DNA from: Sthenelais limicola
Lineage: Eukaryota; Annelida; Polychaeta; Phyllodocida; Sigalionidae
Reading direction: 5' to 3'
Length of the DNA stretch: 64,000 bases
Assembly (NCBI GenBank): GCA_942159475.1
Contig: OW804094.1
Coordinates: 50,588,966-50,652,965, forward strand
Both the position numbers and the translations under genes were made by a program. Positions 57,101 to 64,000 of the stretch are shown here, piece by piece; the stretch's first letter is position 1; each line of letters starts with the position of its first letter. The notes under the pieces were generated by a model. It was not told the DNA's origin. It saw only the letters and a program-made list of their open reading frames with translations, and made no database searches.

Positions 57101-59247
57101 CCAGGCTGTACAGCAGCCTGCCCAGTGTGTTAGTGATGCCAAACCCTGCATACAGCATGGCGCTGACTGTCTCTGGGTGGCCCAGTGTGCCCGCGTATGC
57201 ACCAAAGTGCACATGCACCACAGATGTCCCCAGCAATATGAAGAAATTGTTGATGCTGAGCAGAATGAAGGAGGGAGACATAAAGATGTTGAGGTTCAGC
57301 AGTGCTAGACATGACTTCTTCTGGCGTTCCTGTACCACAACGTTCTCACTTAATTTAGCCTCTGCAAATCAAGAACGTCATACCTCACCAAAGGGGGGGA
57401 AAAGTACAATGAAATATGTGGGAAAATGTCCATATTTTTAGACAAGAATTTCCTGTACTACTAGAAAAATCCTCAATAATTTGCAAATTATTTAATTATG
57501 AGCTTAACGGTCTATAAAGAGTTATGACTAGTCAACAGTCCTGGGTTTCAGGCATTATGTGGAATGGCCGTCTCATGACCAATCTACATGATGCACTCAA
57601 CCAGACCTCACTGACTAATCAATACTTTATTACCTTTAAGTATTAAATCAACCCTGAATCATTACAAGTCTATTAAAAGAGAGAAACAGATAATTAATTG
57701 TTTCATTTAAATTGTCGATAAATTGAGAATTATTACGAATTATTTCATTATATATGCTTGACATATAGAAGGTTTATTGTTATAATAATTAGTCACCAAG
57801 GGTTAGTGCACTATCTAGGGATGGTCCAATTCACATTAAGTCCTCAACATAAGGAAGGCGTAGGGCAAATATTAGTAATGGTTCTTTTACATGTGTATAA
57901 CCATAGGCAGCTATACACATGGCTGACCTTTGGTATCCCAGTAGGCATGCACTGGGTGGGAGGTGAAAAGATGCTTTTGGTATGAATCTCTCGGTTTAGA
58001 GTCCAACGCCTTAACCACATAAGGAGTTGTCTAATTACCTTAGTACACTATTTAGTACTAAAACAAGCCTAAACTGTTCCCAGTGTAGTAAACAGAGATG
58101 GCTCTACCTTTCTCTACACAAGCCCTCTGCATCCTGACTGGTCTGAAGAATGCTGCACACACCACCAGGTGGAGGGCCACTCCTGCAGTGATGACAACTG
58201 CCCCTTGGTAGCCATATGTGTCATACAACAGGCGGATGAGAGTGGGAATGATGAGAGTACCAAGGCCACCGCCTGTCACTGTCAGACCCACAGCCAGGGT
58301 GTGGCGCCGGGTGAAGTAAAGGTTGACTATGTTGATGGATGGGATTAAGCACAGGCCAAGACCTAAACCTGAAAAAGCATGAATAATTAGATCCCAGATC
58401 TTGCAGTAAGCTTCTTTTCAAATGCTAGGAGCACTGCTTATGATTTTGTGTGTGACTCTTTTTATCAAGCTGTAGAATTCTTTATTAAAGGATAAATGAC
58501 TGACATTGAAGTGCTGCTGGTGCATGATCCTGATACATATGATGATCTTACCTGTGATAACACTGAATGAGAAGCAGAGTATGTATATATCTGTGGTGAA
58601 GGCACTAACTATGAGGCCAGCAGAGCTGGTAAGGCCACCCACTATGTGCACCACGCGGCAGCCATACTGGTTGGTGAAGAAGGCTGCTACAGGACCTGCA
58701 ATAGAGTAGAACAAGATTCAGGCCCTTAAAGCTGCATTCTCAGTTATTGCCACAAAAGAAATCTTACCTAATTCACTCATATTATTACTTATACAACAGG
58801 ATTTATCAATATTCTGCCGCTGGTATATTTTTACATAAGAATTTGAAGTCTAATCACTGAGAGAAAACTGCCCCCTGTGAGCGATAATAACTTAAGCCAT
58901 GGCATGAAAGGATTTGAGCGGGTCCTCCAAATACAAATGAGGACGTTTTAGAAATAACTTAAGATTTTGGTTAAATGACTTTAAAAACTTGCTGCCCCTC
59001 TAAACCCATAGAACAAGCTAAAGAACATATTTTTGCTAGCTTTAGACTTACCGGCCAGGAAGAACATGGCAGTGTGGAGGGCAGGGATGAGGGCGAGGGC
59101 GGCAGAGTCTGTGTGAAGGTGTCTCATGAACATGACATAGAAGACACCAGAGGACCAAGCAATGCCCACCTGTATGGTCTGGGAGGTGAAGGCAAATAGA
59201 AGGATGACCCAGCCATAGCCTCCCTCCTTCCCTTCCTGTGCCTTCAT
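35923..59247 (-). CDS. Monocarboxylate-transporter-like protein (SLC16 family), six coding exons
   Basis: A complete coding sequence of 438 codons plus a stop is assembled from exons 59247-59052, 58695-58552, 58368-58108, 57361-57009, 56494-56320 and 36110-35923. All junctions are GT-AG and all phases match. The product is a twelve-helix major facilitator of the plasma membrane. The N-terminal EGGYGWVILLFAF is the conserved MCT signature before helix 1, and YFTRRHTLAVGLTVTGGG is the helix 4-5 signature. The helix 8 region reads GITNTLGRLLYS: the arginine is kept, but the proton-coupling aspartate of MCT1-type carriers is replaced by asparagine, as in orphan SLC16 members. The central cytoplasmic loop is short. 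The substrate cannot be inferred. The last intron (36111-56319) is 20.2 kb because it holds the retrovirus-like element; without it the intron would be about 0.8 kb. The start ATG is at 59247, five bases after an acceptor, so at least one 5' untranslated exon lies upstream. No frame lesion is seen. Confidence 0.88.
36601..37296 (-). repeat. 3' LTR of the giant element
   Basis: 696 bp, with a 37-bp extra segment near 37158-37195 (CTCCGCCCAGGGGTCAGACC and following) compared with the other LTR. A short purine tract adjoins its inner boundary. Confidence 0.88.
37297..37799 (-). other. 3' untranslated region of the giant element
   Basis: The purine tract GGGGAGGA lies immediately next to the 3' LTR. 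Two copies of GCTGCCACCTGG(C/T)GG lie near 37575 and 37650. No frame. Confidence 0.5.
37800..38249 (-). pseudogene. Accessory four-transmembrane protein (MS4A/CD20-like pattern)
   Basis: A frame of 150 codons with no intron, interrupted by one TGA at 38130-38132 (a tryptophan is expected there). It encodes four hydrophobic segments: LGFGSIVLLSACGY, AGPLFFLSGVLA, VAALVLNSISLLVPG and LWTPLFLFAVGLVMLFIVVI, with a short polar loop and a basic C-terminus. The spacing and the G-x-G-x-I...GP-x-FF-x-x-SG-x-L pattern recall tetraspan proteins of the MS4A type. Base composition (37740-38170) is visibly more GC-rich than neighbouring sequence. It may be a host mRNA captured by the element. No start codon is evident in frame, so splicing onto an upstream exon or truncation must be assumed. 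Confidence 0.45.
38250..39176. repeat. Non-coding region with short tandem repeats
   Basis: TTCACACTTGAATAAATATT-type 20-bp units are repeated about six times at 38695-38820. A 60-bp direct repeat (TTTTCTCCTGTTGTTATTTC...) occurs at about 38829-38890 and 38935-38995. No gene seen. Confidence 0.65.
39177..40430 (-). pseudogene. Accessory region encoding a RING-like zinc-binding protein
   Basis: The longest frame (40025-39177, 282 residues) has the ligand pattern C133-x2-C136 ... C165-C166-x4-H171-x2-C174-x10-C185-x2-C188, with H178 and H181 also available. It reads YTCQLCHKPF then YPCCGMVAHKRCYVRHQV and CLFC, resembling a RING or related treble-clef domain. Upstream, coding-like sequence continues in other frames to about 40430, interrupted by a TGA near 40103 and frameshifts near 40030 and 40240, so the original protein was longer (roughly 400 residues). 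It starts with a basic Arg/Lys-rich segment. No standard Gypsy gene has this domain. A ubiquitin-ligase-like or nucleic-acid-binding role is a guess. Confidence 0.5.
40431..41087 (-). other. Spacer between env and the RING-like region
   Basis: AT-rich, with no sustained frame. It may hold a splice acceptor for the accessory region; none stands out. Confidence 0.35.
41088..41522 (-). pseudogene. Open frame after env, possible cytoplasmic tail
   Basis: It begins 15 bases after the env stop, in another frame. Its first part (VVVPVYKGRRIRALLETGDI) is basic and could continue env through a frameshift. The rest is Pro/Asn-rich with no domain I recognise. It could also be a separate small accessory protein. 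Confidence 0.4.
41537..43882 (-). pseudogene. Env-like glycoprotein of the giant element (one in-frame stop)
   Basis: One frame runs from the acceptor at 43882 to 41537 and is interrupted by a single TAA at 42632-42634. A furin-type site RRQKR lies at residues 106-110 counting from 43792, followed by a heptad-rich region and a domain ending in LYDLYSVKTVQIPLPG. After the stop come a Cys-rich segment with IQVPCGCNL and two hydrophobic segments. The order (basic cleavage site, coiled coil, Y-x-L-Y...IPLP, PCGC, membrane anchor) matches the baculovirus F/errantivirus Env type. Function would be membrane fusion; this copy is truncated. Assignment is by pattern, without alignment. Confidence 0.6.
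43875..43900 (-). promoter_or_regulatory. Candidate splice acceptor for env mRNA
   Basis: TTTAATATTTTTCTTTTAAG ends at 43883, and the env frame is open from that point without an ATG at its beginning. An in-frame stop lies just upstream. This is expected if env is translated from a spliced subgenomic RNA, as in Gypsy-type errantiviruses. Confidence 0.5.
43883..45588 (-). other. Non-coding leader or intron between integrase and env
   Basis: No convincing frame on either strand. Its position upstream of the env acceptor at 43882 suggests that it is the intron removed from env mRNA, at least in part. Confidence 0.4.
45593..46157. mobile_element. TTAA-flanked MITE (piggyBac-type signature)
   Basis: The TIRs are CCCATTGAGGACGGG and its complement CCCGTCCTCAATGGG, exactly flanked by TTAA at 45589-45592 and 46158-46161. 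No transposase. The right part contains three copies of the palindrome GATGCCTTGAGGCATC, each followed by a CCCGTCCACT-type word. It is nested between integrase and env of the giant element. Confidence 0.85.
46455..47852 (-). CDS. Integrase of the giant element
   Basis: The zinc domain has H-x-x-x-x-x-x-H (ESEIMAHIG) and CDSCEMC. The core has VNMDALENLP, IISDNGSLF and GLVERCNKNGLDKL, consistent with a DD35E triad. A GDVVYLYWPRV-type C-terminal domain and a Ser/Arg-rich tail follow. The domain itself is uninterrupted; only the joint with RNase H is out of frame. Confidence 0.8.
   Translation of the reverse strand: MLFRYPTTSRHGVQNSAQLVVPKQIVPQLLSLYHESEIMAHIGPSKLIPILRRKYFWKSLYKDVREFCDSCEMCCQKRRMTRPIRAPMVVREPATHPWETVNMDALENLPASKSGMKHIINICDYYSRFVISIPVPDLTADTLIKNFFNHVILRFGAVNRIISDNGSLFISKAFADFCQRARIKHSFITSLNPKASGLVERCNKNGLDKLRFLVSESQDDWDECLPLINYIINISPTQANGCSPFLLLFGREALLPMETKLVDPLEDPKSRREVFIEILQTQEKAEEVAKKILEANQERNKKIYDKKAFCPDLQIGDVVYLYWPRVPKPGKQKLKLHSIYQGPYLIVRFITEKTVILKQINDGKILTKPVTVDRLKTGKVRNQNIGKWNPLVGPFSHPESLEEKDFHSHPRNPLPEKFRRTKRRKQGMSCPNSQIRRRTRETRKFLQLPRSRIMATHSIMRSPIF
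47795..49054 (-). pseudogene. C-terminal RT and RNase H of the giant element
   Basis: This resumes the RT after the insertion: LPMGMTNSPRTFQLLMD, then the catalytic YLDDICVF. RNase H follows, with ILECDASSIGYGATLSQ, QELLAVVWSVKNFRVYLEG, YTDHSALCSLL and PDSLSRI. It overlaps the integrase frame (47795-47852) by a frameshift. Confidence 0.85.
49055..51688. mobile_element. 2.6-kb TIR element with about ten 187-bp units
   Basis: The ends are TGGGTCAGTTTTTCCAAGTG and TGGGTCAGTTTTTTCAAGTG (inverted), continuing TGCTGTTTTG. TA (or ATAT) is duplicated outside them; removing the element and one duplicate exactly restores the RT frame of the giant element. Inside, the box GGATTTCATGCGTTA recurs at 49236, 49420, 49607, 49797, 49984, 50173, 50361, 50548, 50739 and 50935, every 184-196 bases, with an inverted copy at 51103-51118 and a further copy at 51291. 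Units also share TTTTGGGCCACCC and AATTTAGTTGAACAA. There is no transposase frame, so the element is non-autonomous. Confidence 0.9.
51689..53124 (-). pseudogene. Protease and N-terminal reverse transcriptase of the giant element
   Basis: The aspartic protease active site LVDTGAS is at residues 82-88 of the frame starting at 53124. The RT begins near KLPYRQSPIMREMMDK and continues through RLVCDFRGLNEAT and SCLDLQSGFFQVDI to TKYRY. There the coding sequence is cut by the TIR element at 51688/49055, which lies before the catalytic YLDD block. Confidence 0.85.
53124..53689 (-). pseudogene. Nucleocapsid part of Gag with CCHC knuckle (frameshifted)
   Basis: A Gln/Asn/Gly-rich stretch precedes a single zinc knuckle split by a one-base shift near 53310: the first two cysteines are in one frame, and FGHYQTDC with the histidine and last cysteine in another. 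A short linker leads into the protease frame. Confidence 0.65.
53690..55308 (-). pseudogene. Gag of the giant element (broken)
   Basis: The likely start ATG is at 55308, just after the primer-binding site. The first part is hydrophilic and acidic. The middle (54930-54300) is a long Glu/Gln/Arg-rich predicted coiled coil. The capsid-like domain (54196-53900) has the retrotransposon Gag signature NWENLKKAFLDRYEH. A tandem MEKS repeat (53705-53765) precedes the C-terminal Gln/Asn/Gly-rich part. The frame changes near 55145, 54900 and 54700, and two in-frame TGA codons near 54287 and 54198 sit where tryptophan would fit. Confidence 0.7.
55351..55367 (-). promoter_or_regulatory. tRNA primer-binding site of the giant element
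   Basis: TGGTGAAAGAACCCGGG on the minus strand, two bases inside the 5' LTR. It would match a tRNA whose 3' end is CCCGGGTTCTTTCACCA; the tRNA species is not identified. Confidence 0.65.
55370..56028 (-). repeat. 5' LTR of the giant element
   Basis: 659 bp, ends TGTCAATGTCCC...CATTAACA on the minus strand. The 96-residue open frame (55598-55885) recurs in the other LTR with two substitutions and is probably fortuitous. Confidence 0.88.
56029..56319 (-). other. Remaining 5' part of SLC16 intron 5
   Basis: Simple intronic sequence between exon 5 and the retrovirus-like element, with no additional feature. Confidence 0.5.
56320..56494 (-). CDS. SLC16-like gene, coding exon 5
   Basis: Acceptor TATGTTTCAG, donor GCAA|GTGAGA. 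It encodes helices 10-11 with PSAYGYILSCEAVGQVIGGP. The 20-kb intron follows. Confidence 0.85.
57009..57361 (-). CDS. SLC16-like gene, coding exon 4
   Basis: Acceptor GATTTGCAG, donor GGAG|GTAAGT. It encodes the end of the loop, and helices 7 to 9/10 including GITNTLGRLLYS. Confidence 0.85.
58108..58368 (-). CDS. SLC16-like gene, coding exon 3
   Basis: Acceptor GCTTTTTCAG, donor AAAG|GTAGAG. It encodes helices 4-6 with the NLYFTRRHTLAVG motif and the start of the central loop (RPVRMQRACVE). Confidence 0.85.
58552..58695 (-). CDS. SLC16-like gene, coding exon 2
   Basis: A 144-bp exon, a size I recall as usual for this position in SLC16 genes. Acceptor CTCTATTGCAG, donor ACAG|GTAAGA. It encodes GPVAAFFTNQYGCRVVHIVG and helices 2-4. 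Confidence 0.85.
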
Positions 59248-59252
59248 TATGT
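59052..59252 (-). CDS. SLC16-like gene, first coding exon
   Basis: Acceptor AATATTTGCAG before 59252, then five untranslated bases and the ATG at 59247. It encodes the N-terminus, helix 1 and the start of helix 2, and ends in phase 1 at CCG|GTAAGT. Confidence 0.85.
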
Positions 59253-59479
59253 CTGCAAATATTTTCGTAAAATTTATTTTTGATTCTTTATTTATCCAGA
59301 TGATTACATGAGGGTGTGGCCTTTGCCATCCCTGTATTTATCCAGGATCAGGCAAAATACCTGGTTTTCACCTCGACCCTGGCTTGTTGCCTTTGCATAT
59401 CTTGATGTTTTTAGGAATATATAATACTAGCAAAGTACTCATCTGGATGGTCATCCTCTTCCTCTCTCACTCTGTCTCC

Positions 59480-59830
59480 TCCCTTTGTTCTCTCTCTCTC
59501 TGCCTCTCCTCCTTTTCTCCCCTGCCTCACCCTCTCTCTCCCTGTCCCTACGCTACCCCTCTTCTCTCTCCCCCTCTTCTTTCTCCCTCTCCCTATCCTA
59601 TTTCTCCCATCCTCTCCCTCTGCTTCTTTCATTCTCTCCCTCACTCCCCCTTTCCTCTCTTCCATCCTATCCCTCCCATCTTTTTCTCTCCCCATCCCCC
59701 TCTTTTCTCTATCCTCTTCTCCCTCTTCCTATCTGATTCCCCCACCCTCTTGCTCCGCATCTTTTCCCTCTCCCTCTCTCTCTTTTTCTCCCTCCCCTCC
59801 CTCTCCCGTACATACCCTCGATCCCCCTCG
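59480..59830. repeat. Pyrimidine-rich tract (CTCTCTCCCTCC-type)
   Basis: About 350 bases that are almost all C and T on the plus strand, lying upstream of the first coding exon of the minus-strand SLC16-like gene (in its 5' intron or promoter region). The frames across it are by-products of the repeat. Confidence 0.9.
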
Positions 59831-59924
59831 CGCTCCCTTCGGACAGTTAATAACACATAGGTTGTCTATGAAAGGTATATAAATAATGGGTAGGAACTGT
59901 TAGATATACATCTTTCACCCTCTT

Positions 59925-60165
59925 CCTCTCTCACTCCACTCACTCTCCCCTCCTCCTCTCGCCTTCCCTCACTCTTCCCCCACTTTTCCCTCTTTTCCTT
60001 CCTTCCCCTCGCCTGCCCTCTCCTCTTTCACTCTCTCCATCTCTTTTTCTCCCCCTCTCCATCCCCTCTTTTCCTCTCTCCCCCTCCCCCTCTTCTTCTC
60101 CCTCCCAACCCCTCTCCCCTCCCACTCCTCTTCTTTTACCCCTCTCCCCGTCCCCTTTTTTCATT
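59925..60165. repeat. Second pyrimidine-rich tract
   Basis: Same composition as 59480-59830, separated from it by about 95 bases of ordinary sequence. Confidence 0.9.
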
Positions 60166-60368
60166 CTCCGTTTAAAAACGGAGAATGATAATGAATGAGG
60201 TACCATTCTGTCAATCATCCAAATCAGCAAGTTTGAGTTATAAGTTTGTGGCGTTGTGTTAGGTGTTAGTGTGGAGGAGTGTGGAGGCTTATCTGGAGGA
60301 TATCTCGATGCCCATCTCTTATATCTAATTCACGCAATCACTCCTAACCTTGCACCCATGTACAAGGA

Positions 60369-60529
60369 TTGTTTGATTGACAACTTGCTACCTTCCCTGC
60401 AGTAAATCCCTGAAGGCCAGTGACATTCCTTACATCCTATTGATTGACATTCCTTATATCCTATTGGTTAACTTTGTTTGATTGACAACTTGCTACCTTC
60501 ACTGCAGTAAATCCATGAAGGCCACTGTA
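60369..60529. repeat. Direct repeat pair (about 55 bp)
   Basis: TTTGATTGACAACTTGCTAC through GCAGTAAATCC(C/A)TGAAGGCCA occurs at about 60369-60423 and 60475-60529, with two copies of GATTGACATTCCTTA(C/T)ATCC between them. Confidence 0.8.
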
Positions 60530-60618
60530 TAGCTTTAGAGAGGACACCCATGCATGTGTGTGCCTTCTGTAGTCTGCATACATTAACTGCATTTCCTTAA
60601 CCCTAAACATGCCATATT

Positions 60619-60864
60619 CAACATGTTCAATTCACCACGGACCATATTAACAGTACGTTTAAATATATCTAATGGCATGTTTTTTTTATAAATATGTTTA
60701 TTGGATTCCCGCAGGTGGGAGCACTGCGTATGTTTTTAAATATATCTAGTGGCATGAGCAACATGTTCAATTCACCACGGACCATATTAACAGTACGTTT
60801 AAATATATCTAATGGCATGTTTTTTTTATAAATATGTTTATTGCATTTCCGCAGGTGGTAGCAC
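60619..60864. repeat. Direct repeat pair (about 106 bp)
   Basis: 60619-60724 and 60759-60864 share CAACATGTTCAATTCACCAC, GGACCATATTAACAGTACG, CTAATGGCATGTTTTTTTTA and TTCCGCAGGTGG-type text with few differences. They stop just before the TIR element at 60884. Confidence 0.85.
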
Positions 60865-60883
60865 CTATAAGGTGAAGTATATA

Positions 60884-62938
60884 TGGTCGATTCCAGTGAA
60901 ATCGGGGCCAAAACCTACTTTTTTGCATTTTTTGCTATAAATGAAAAAGTATTGATGTTACGGCCTTCATATTTTCAGGAGATAAACATATTATAGACCT
61001 GTTCATCCCTATTATAATTTCTTTTTTTTTGCATGTTGATTATTTCTGCAGTGACCAAAAGTTACCAGCGATAGATTACGAATGCACACCCTAAAAATTG
61101 CATATTTACACTGATATTTATTATCTGAAAACATTTTAAAACAATGAAATGTGCCCAACATATACTGGAAGAGCTTGTCAATGCATAGGAACCAATATAT
61201 TGGTATTATGATCAAATATGAAGCTACCAGGCTCAGTTGTTCATGACAAAGTCGGTGAAATTTTACTCTAAGCGATAGATTACGAATGACACGTTTTTCC
61301 TACATATTTTTTTTCGCTTTGAAGATTAATAAAAGATATTTCTTATATATATCCCGTAGTGTGTTTTGCAAAATATCTTAAATTTGTGTGATTCTGCAAC
61401 AATTTTGAGGCTCTCAGTGAGCCTTTTGGATGCAAAAATCAGGTTTGTATTGAATTTCAATGCAGCATGACAATTAGCAGCACTTGTACATTAAATAATG
61501 GAGAATAAACATCTATTTCTGGTGTATTTGATCATTATTCATGTCTTGATACGTAACAGGCACCAAAGGTCATATATACATTTTTATTTCTTGTATACAT
61601 GTGATTATAATGGCATACGTAATCTATCGCGATAGATTACGTATGCAATGATAGATTACGAATGACATGGTAAAATGCTATTTCTGAAAGCAAGAATCAT
61701 TTATTATAAATTGTTATTGTTTAGACTATCTGGCAAGGGACAAAGTCAGAGAACTGACACAATTTCTTTCATCAAATAGCAATATTTCTCATGGTATACC
61801 ACAAATAAAAGATCATAGGTAGATTACGAATGACATAATTGATTGCAAAAAGACACTGGTAAAGGGATATTTCTGGAAGCAGGATTAATGATGGAGTAAT
61901 GTATATTACCTTGAATATATGGAATGAAAGATGTTAGAGAACTACCATGAAATCCATCTTTAAATGGCATCTTTCTCTTAAAAAATGATAGATTACGTAT
62001 GACACGATAGATTACGTATGCCACGATAGATTACGTATGCAATGGAAAGGGGGTATTTCTGATGGCAGAAATCTTTCTCAAATGATTTTTTTGTTCAGAA
62101 TGAATAGGAAGAAATAATGTCAAAGAAATCACATGAATATTTTCATAAAAATGTAATATTTTTCGTAGATCATGGCAAATAAATGAAAAATCGCATCAAT
62201 TAAAAAATGTAAAAATACCAGAAAAAAAAAAATTCAGCTTTTTTGTTGAAAATTTTATGGTTATTCAATGGAAGTCATCTTGTGATTAGGAAATATAAAT
62301 AACTAAGTGATAACAATAGCAGTTTTATTACCTTAGCAATCATGTGATATTGGTAAATAAGCCCAATATGGCCAGAAATGACTGTGGCGATAGATTACGT
62401 ATGCATTTTCAATTATGCATAAATACATTAATATATGTACTAGGTGCGAATGGTTTTCACCTATGTTCATCCCTAATCGTTCACTTAAATGACAGATTCG
62501 GAGATGTACTCTTAATGAGATGTGGGATATAGTGCAGGAATTAGCAGAAAGTCACTTAGGATGAACTCAAGGAAGGGTGCATAGCAAAGATTTTTAAATA
62601 CACACACAAAATGATAAAAATAAAAATAACACTTTTTTTCAACATTTTAAACTAAGTTAGTCGTTCTAGATGTTTCTAAATGATTAAAATTGAGATATTT
62701 CCAACTAAACATATACAAATGTGCTATATTCAATCTTTAGTGATGGCATTCGTAATCTATCACTAATTTTCAATGCAAAAACTTCTACTACCTCTAGTTC
62801 CCAGAATTTCATGAGTTAAGAGCTAAGATTTGGGGCTTTTCATCCTTTGACCATCTTTATTGAATGACATAAAAATGGTAACGATTGGATACAATGAAAA
62901 AAAACACAAAATGGCCCCCATTTCGCTGGAATCGACCA
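60884..62938. mobile_element. 2.05-kb TIR element with CGATAGATTACG boxes
   Basis: The left end is TGGTCGATTCCAGTGAAATC and the right end inverted is TGGTCGATTCCAGCGAAATG, both continuing GGGGCCA. TATA lies outside both (60880-60883, 62939-62942). Inside, the box CGATAGATTACG(A/T)ATG(A/C)C occurs at 61069, 61273, 61630, 61650, 61820, 61987, 62005, 62026 and 62388, with inverted copies near 61613-61629 and 62747-62763. Several units also share GGTATTTCTG(A/G)(A/T)(A/G)GCA(G/A)-type text after the box. Spacing is near 180-200 bases or twice that. There is no transposase frame. Confidence 0.85.
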
Positions 62939-63129
62939 TATACATAAAGTTAAACTTATTATAAAGTTAAATAAAAAAGAGTTGATTAATTTGCACACAA
63001 ATAATTGAAACGGAGAATTTGTTTCCTATGGAAACGCAGAATATATACATTAAGTTAAACTGATAATAAAGTTAAACAGAAAAATAGTTGATTAAATCAT
63101 TGATTAACTTAATGAACTTAATGAACTTA

Positions 63130-63560
63130 TAACTTGTTCCCTCTCCTCCTGCCCTCTTTTTTCTCTTCTCCCTCCCCAACCCCTCTCCCTCTCTTTCCCT
63201 CCCTCTCTCCCCCTCCCTCCCTCTTTACTTCTCCCCCCTCCCCTCTCTCCATCCTCCCTCTCACCTTCTCTTCTTCTCCCTCCCTCCCCTCTCTCTTCCT
63301 CCCTCTCACCTTCTCTCCCTCCCCCTCTATGATTCCCTCACCCTCTCTCTGCCCTCTTCCCCTCCCACCTCTGTTCTCCCTCCCCTCCCCCACCCCTATC
63401 TCTCTCTTTCTTCCCCACCCTTCCTCTTCCCCACTCGCCCTTCCCCTGCCCCTCTCTTCCCCACTTGCATGTTCTCTCTCCCTCTCATCCCACTCTGTAT
63501 TAGCTCCCCACCTTCCCCCTCCATCTCTCCCCCTTATCTCTCATACTTACTCCCCCTCCC
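63130..63560. repeat. Third pyrimidine-rich tract
   Basis: About 430 bases nearly all C and T on the plus strand. The 163-residue plus frame and the Gly/Arg/Glu-rich minus frame within it are by-products of the repeat. Confidence 0.9.
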
Positions 63561-64000
63561 CACCATTGTCAGGAACAGGGCTAGTTACATCTCTGGGTCA
63601 AGGGCTCATTGATTATTGGCTCTAGGTCACATGGTCATTGGTTTGACCAACGAGTCTGGATTGAAGAGAGTTAGAAGTATGTCCGATGCTATACCCGAGC
63701 TTGTTTGACCCTGCTGTGAGCCACAGTAAGGGGTCTGGTGCAGAAAATCGGGGAAAGGACCATAAAATACCATAAAATGCCATAAAACCACATGTTCTGG
63801 CAAACTTCAACTCATTAATTTGTACAGAGAAATGGAAATATCACCACATTTAACATTGTTCCGATCTGATTTGCAGAATTACCATGAGACCTATGGATGG
63901 AGAGATCATTAGATATGTTTTATGTGCTCCAAATCAAATCGGATCATATGATCAAATGGAAAAAACTGATTGAAAATTAGTCAACAAATGAATTACTTCA
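63561..64000. other. Window end, no recognised feature
   Basis: Ordinary unique-looking sequence with a short ACCATAAAATACCATAAAAT duplication near 63759. No exon was recognised. Confidence 0.4.

Noticed and set aside
59384..59860. 158-residue plus-strand frame upstream of the transporter
   Set aside because: Lies in the pyrimidine tract; low-complexity translation.
63127..63625. 163-residue Ser/Pro/Leu-rich plus-strand frame and the Gly/Glu/Arg-rich minus frame
   Set aside because: By-products of the pyrimidine-rich tract, without start context, splice sites or domain.

Overview
This is a gene-poor, repeat-dense animal nuclear sequence. The evidence is a split gene with GT-AG introns, several Ty3/Gypsy elements, a LINE, many terminal-inverted-repeat (TIR) DNA elements and abundant microsatellites. 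The repeat style and the families present suggest a marine invertebrate (lophotrochozoan or invertebrate deuterostome); the species cannot be fixed from the sequence.

Layout. 0.4-10 kb: two copies of a small TIR element (442-856, 8376-8654), a non-autonomous LTR element with 561-bp LTRs (1994-7264), and two minus-strand exons that together look like one CARD domain (8716-8895, 7348-7507), the second with a damaged splice acceptor. 11.2-17.5 kb: a nearly intact Gypsy element with very short LTRs, minus strand, with one in-frame TGA in pol. 18-23.1 kb: a tandemly duplicated and inverted repeat family (here 'X') with a doubly deleted Gypsy element nested in it. 23.3-26 kb: an element bounded by inverted repeats and filled with self-complementary ACCGACAATCGGT motifs and a GATATC-rich satellite. 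26-34.4 kb: diverged repeats, a 0.3-kb GA tract and one possible orphan exon. 34.4-35.7 kb: a decayed LINE.

35.9-59.25 kb: one complete monocarboxylate-transporter-like (SLC16) gene on the minus strand. Six coding exons join in phase to 438 codons plus a stop. Its last intron is 20.2 kb because a 19.4-kb Gypsy-type endogenous retrovirus-like element (36601-56028) sits in it. This element has gag, protease, reverse transcriptase/RNase H, integrase and an env-like gene, and beyond env it has two extra coding regions that I cannot match to standard Gypsy genes: a RING-like zinc-binding protein and a four-transmembrane protein. All are broken by stops or frameshifts. Two DNA elements are nested in it: a 2.6-kb TIR element splitting the RT (49055-51688) and a 565-bp TTAA-flanked MITE (45593-46157).

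59.4-64 kb: pyrimidine-rich tracts, short direct repeats and a 2.05-kb TIR element (60884-62938) containing repeated CGATAGATTACG boxes. The most unusual signals are the accessory genes of the giant element and a recurring architecture of TIR elements made of about 0.18-kb units, each opening with a strongly conserved short box.
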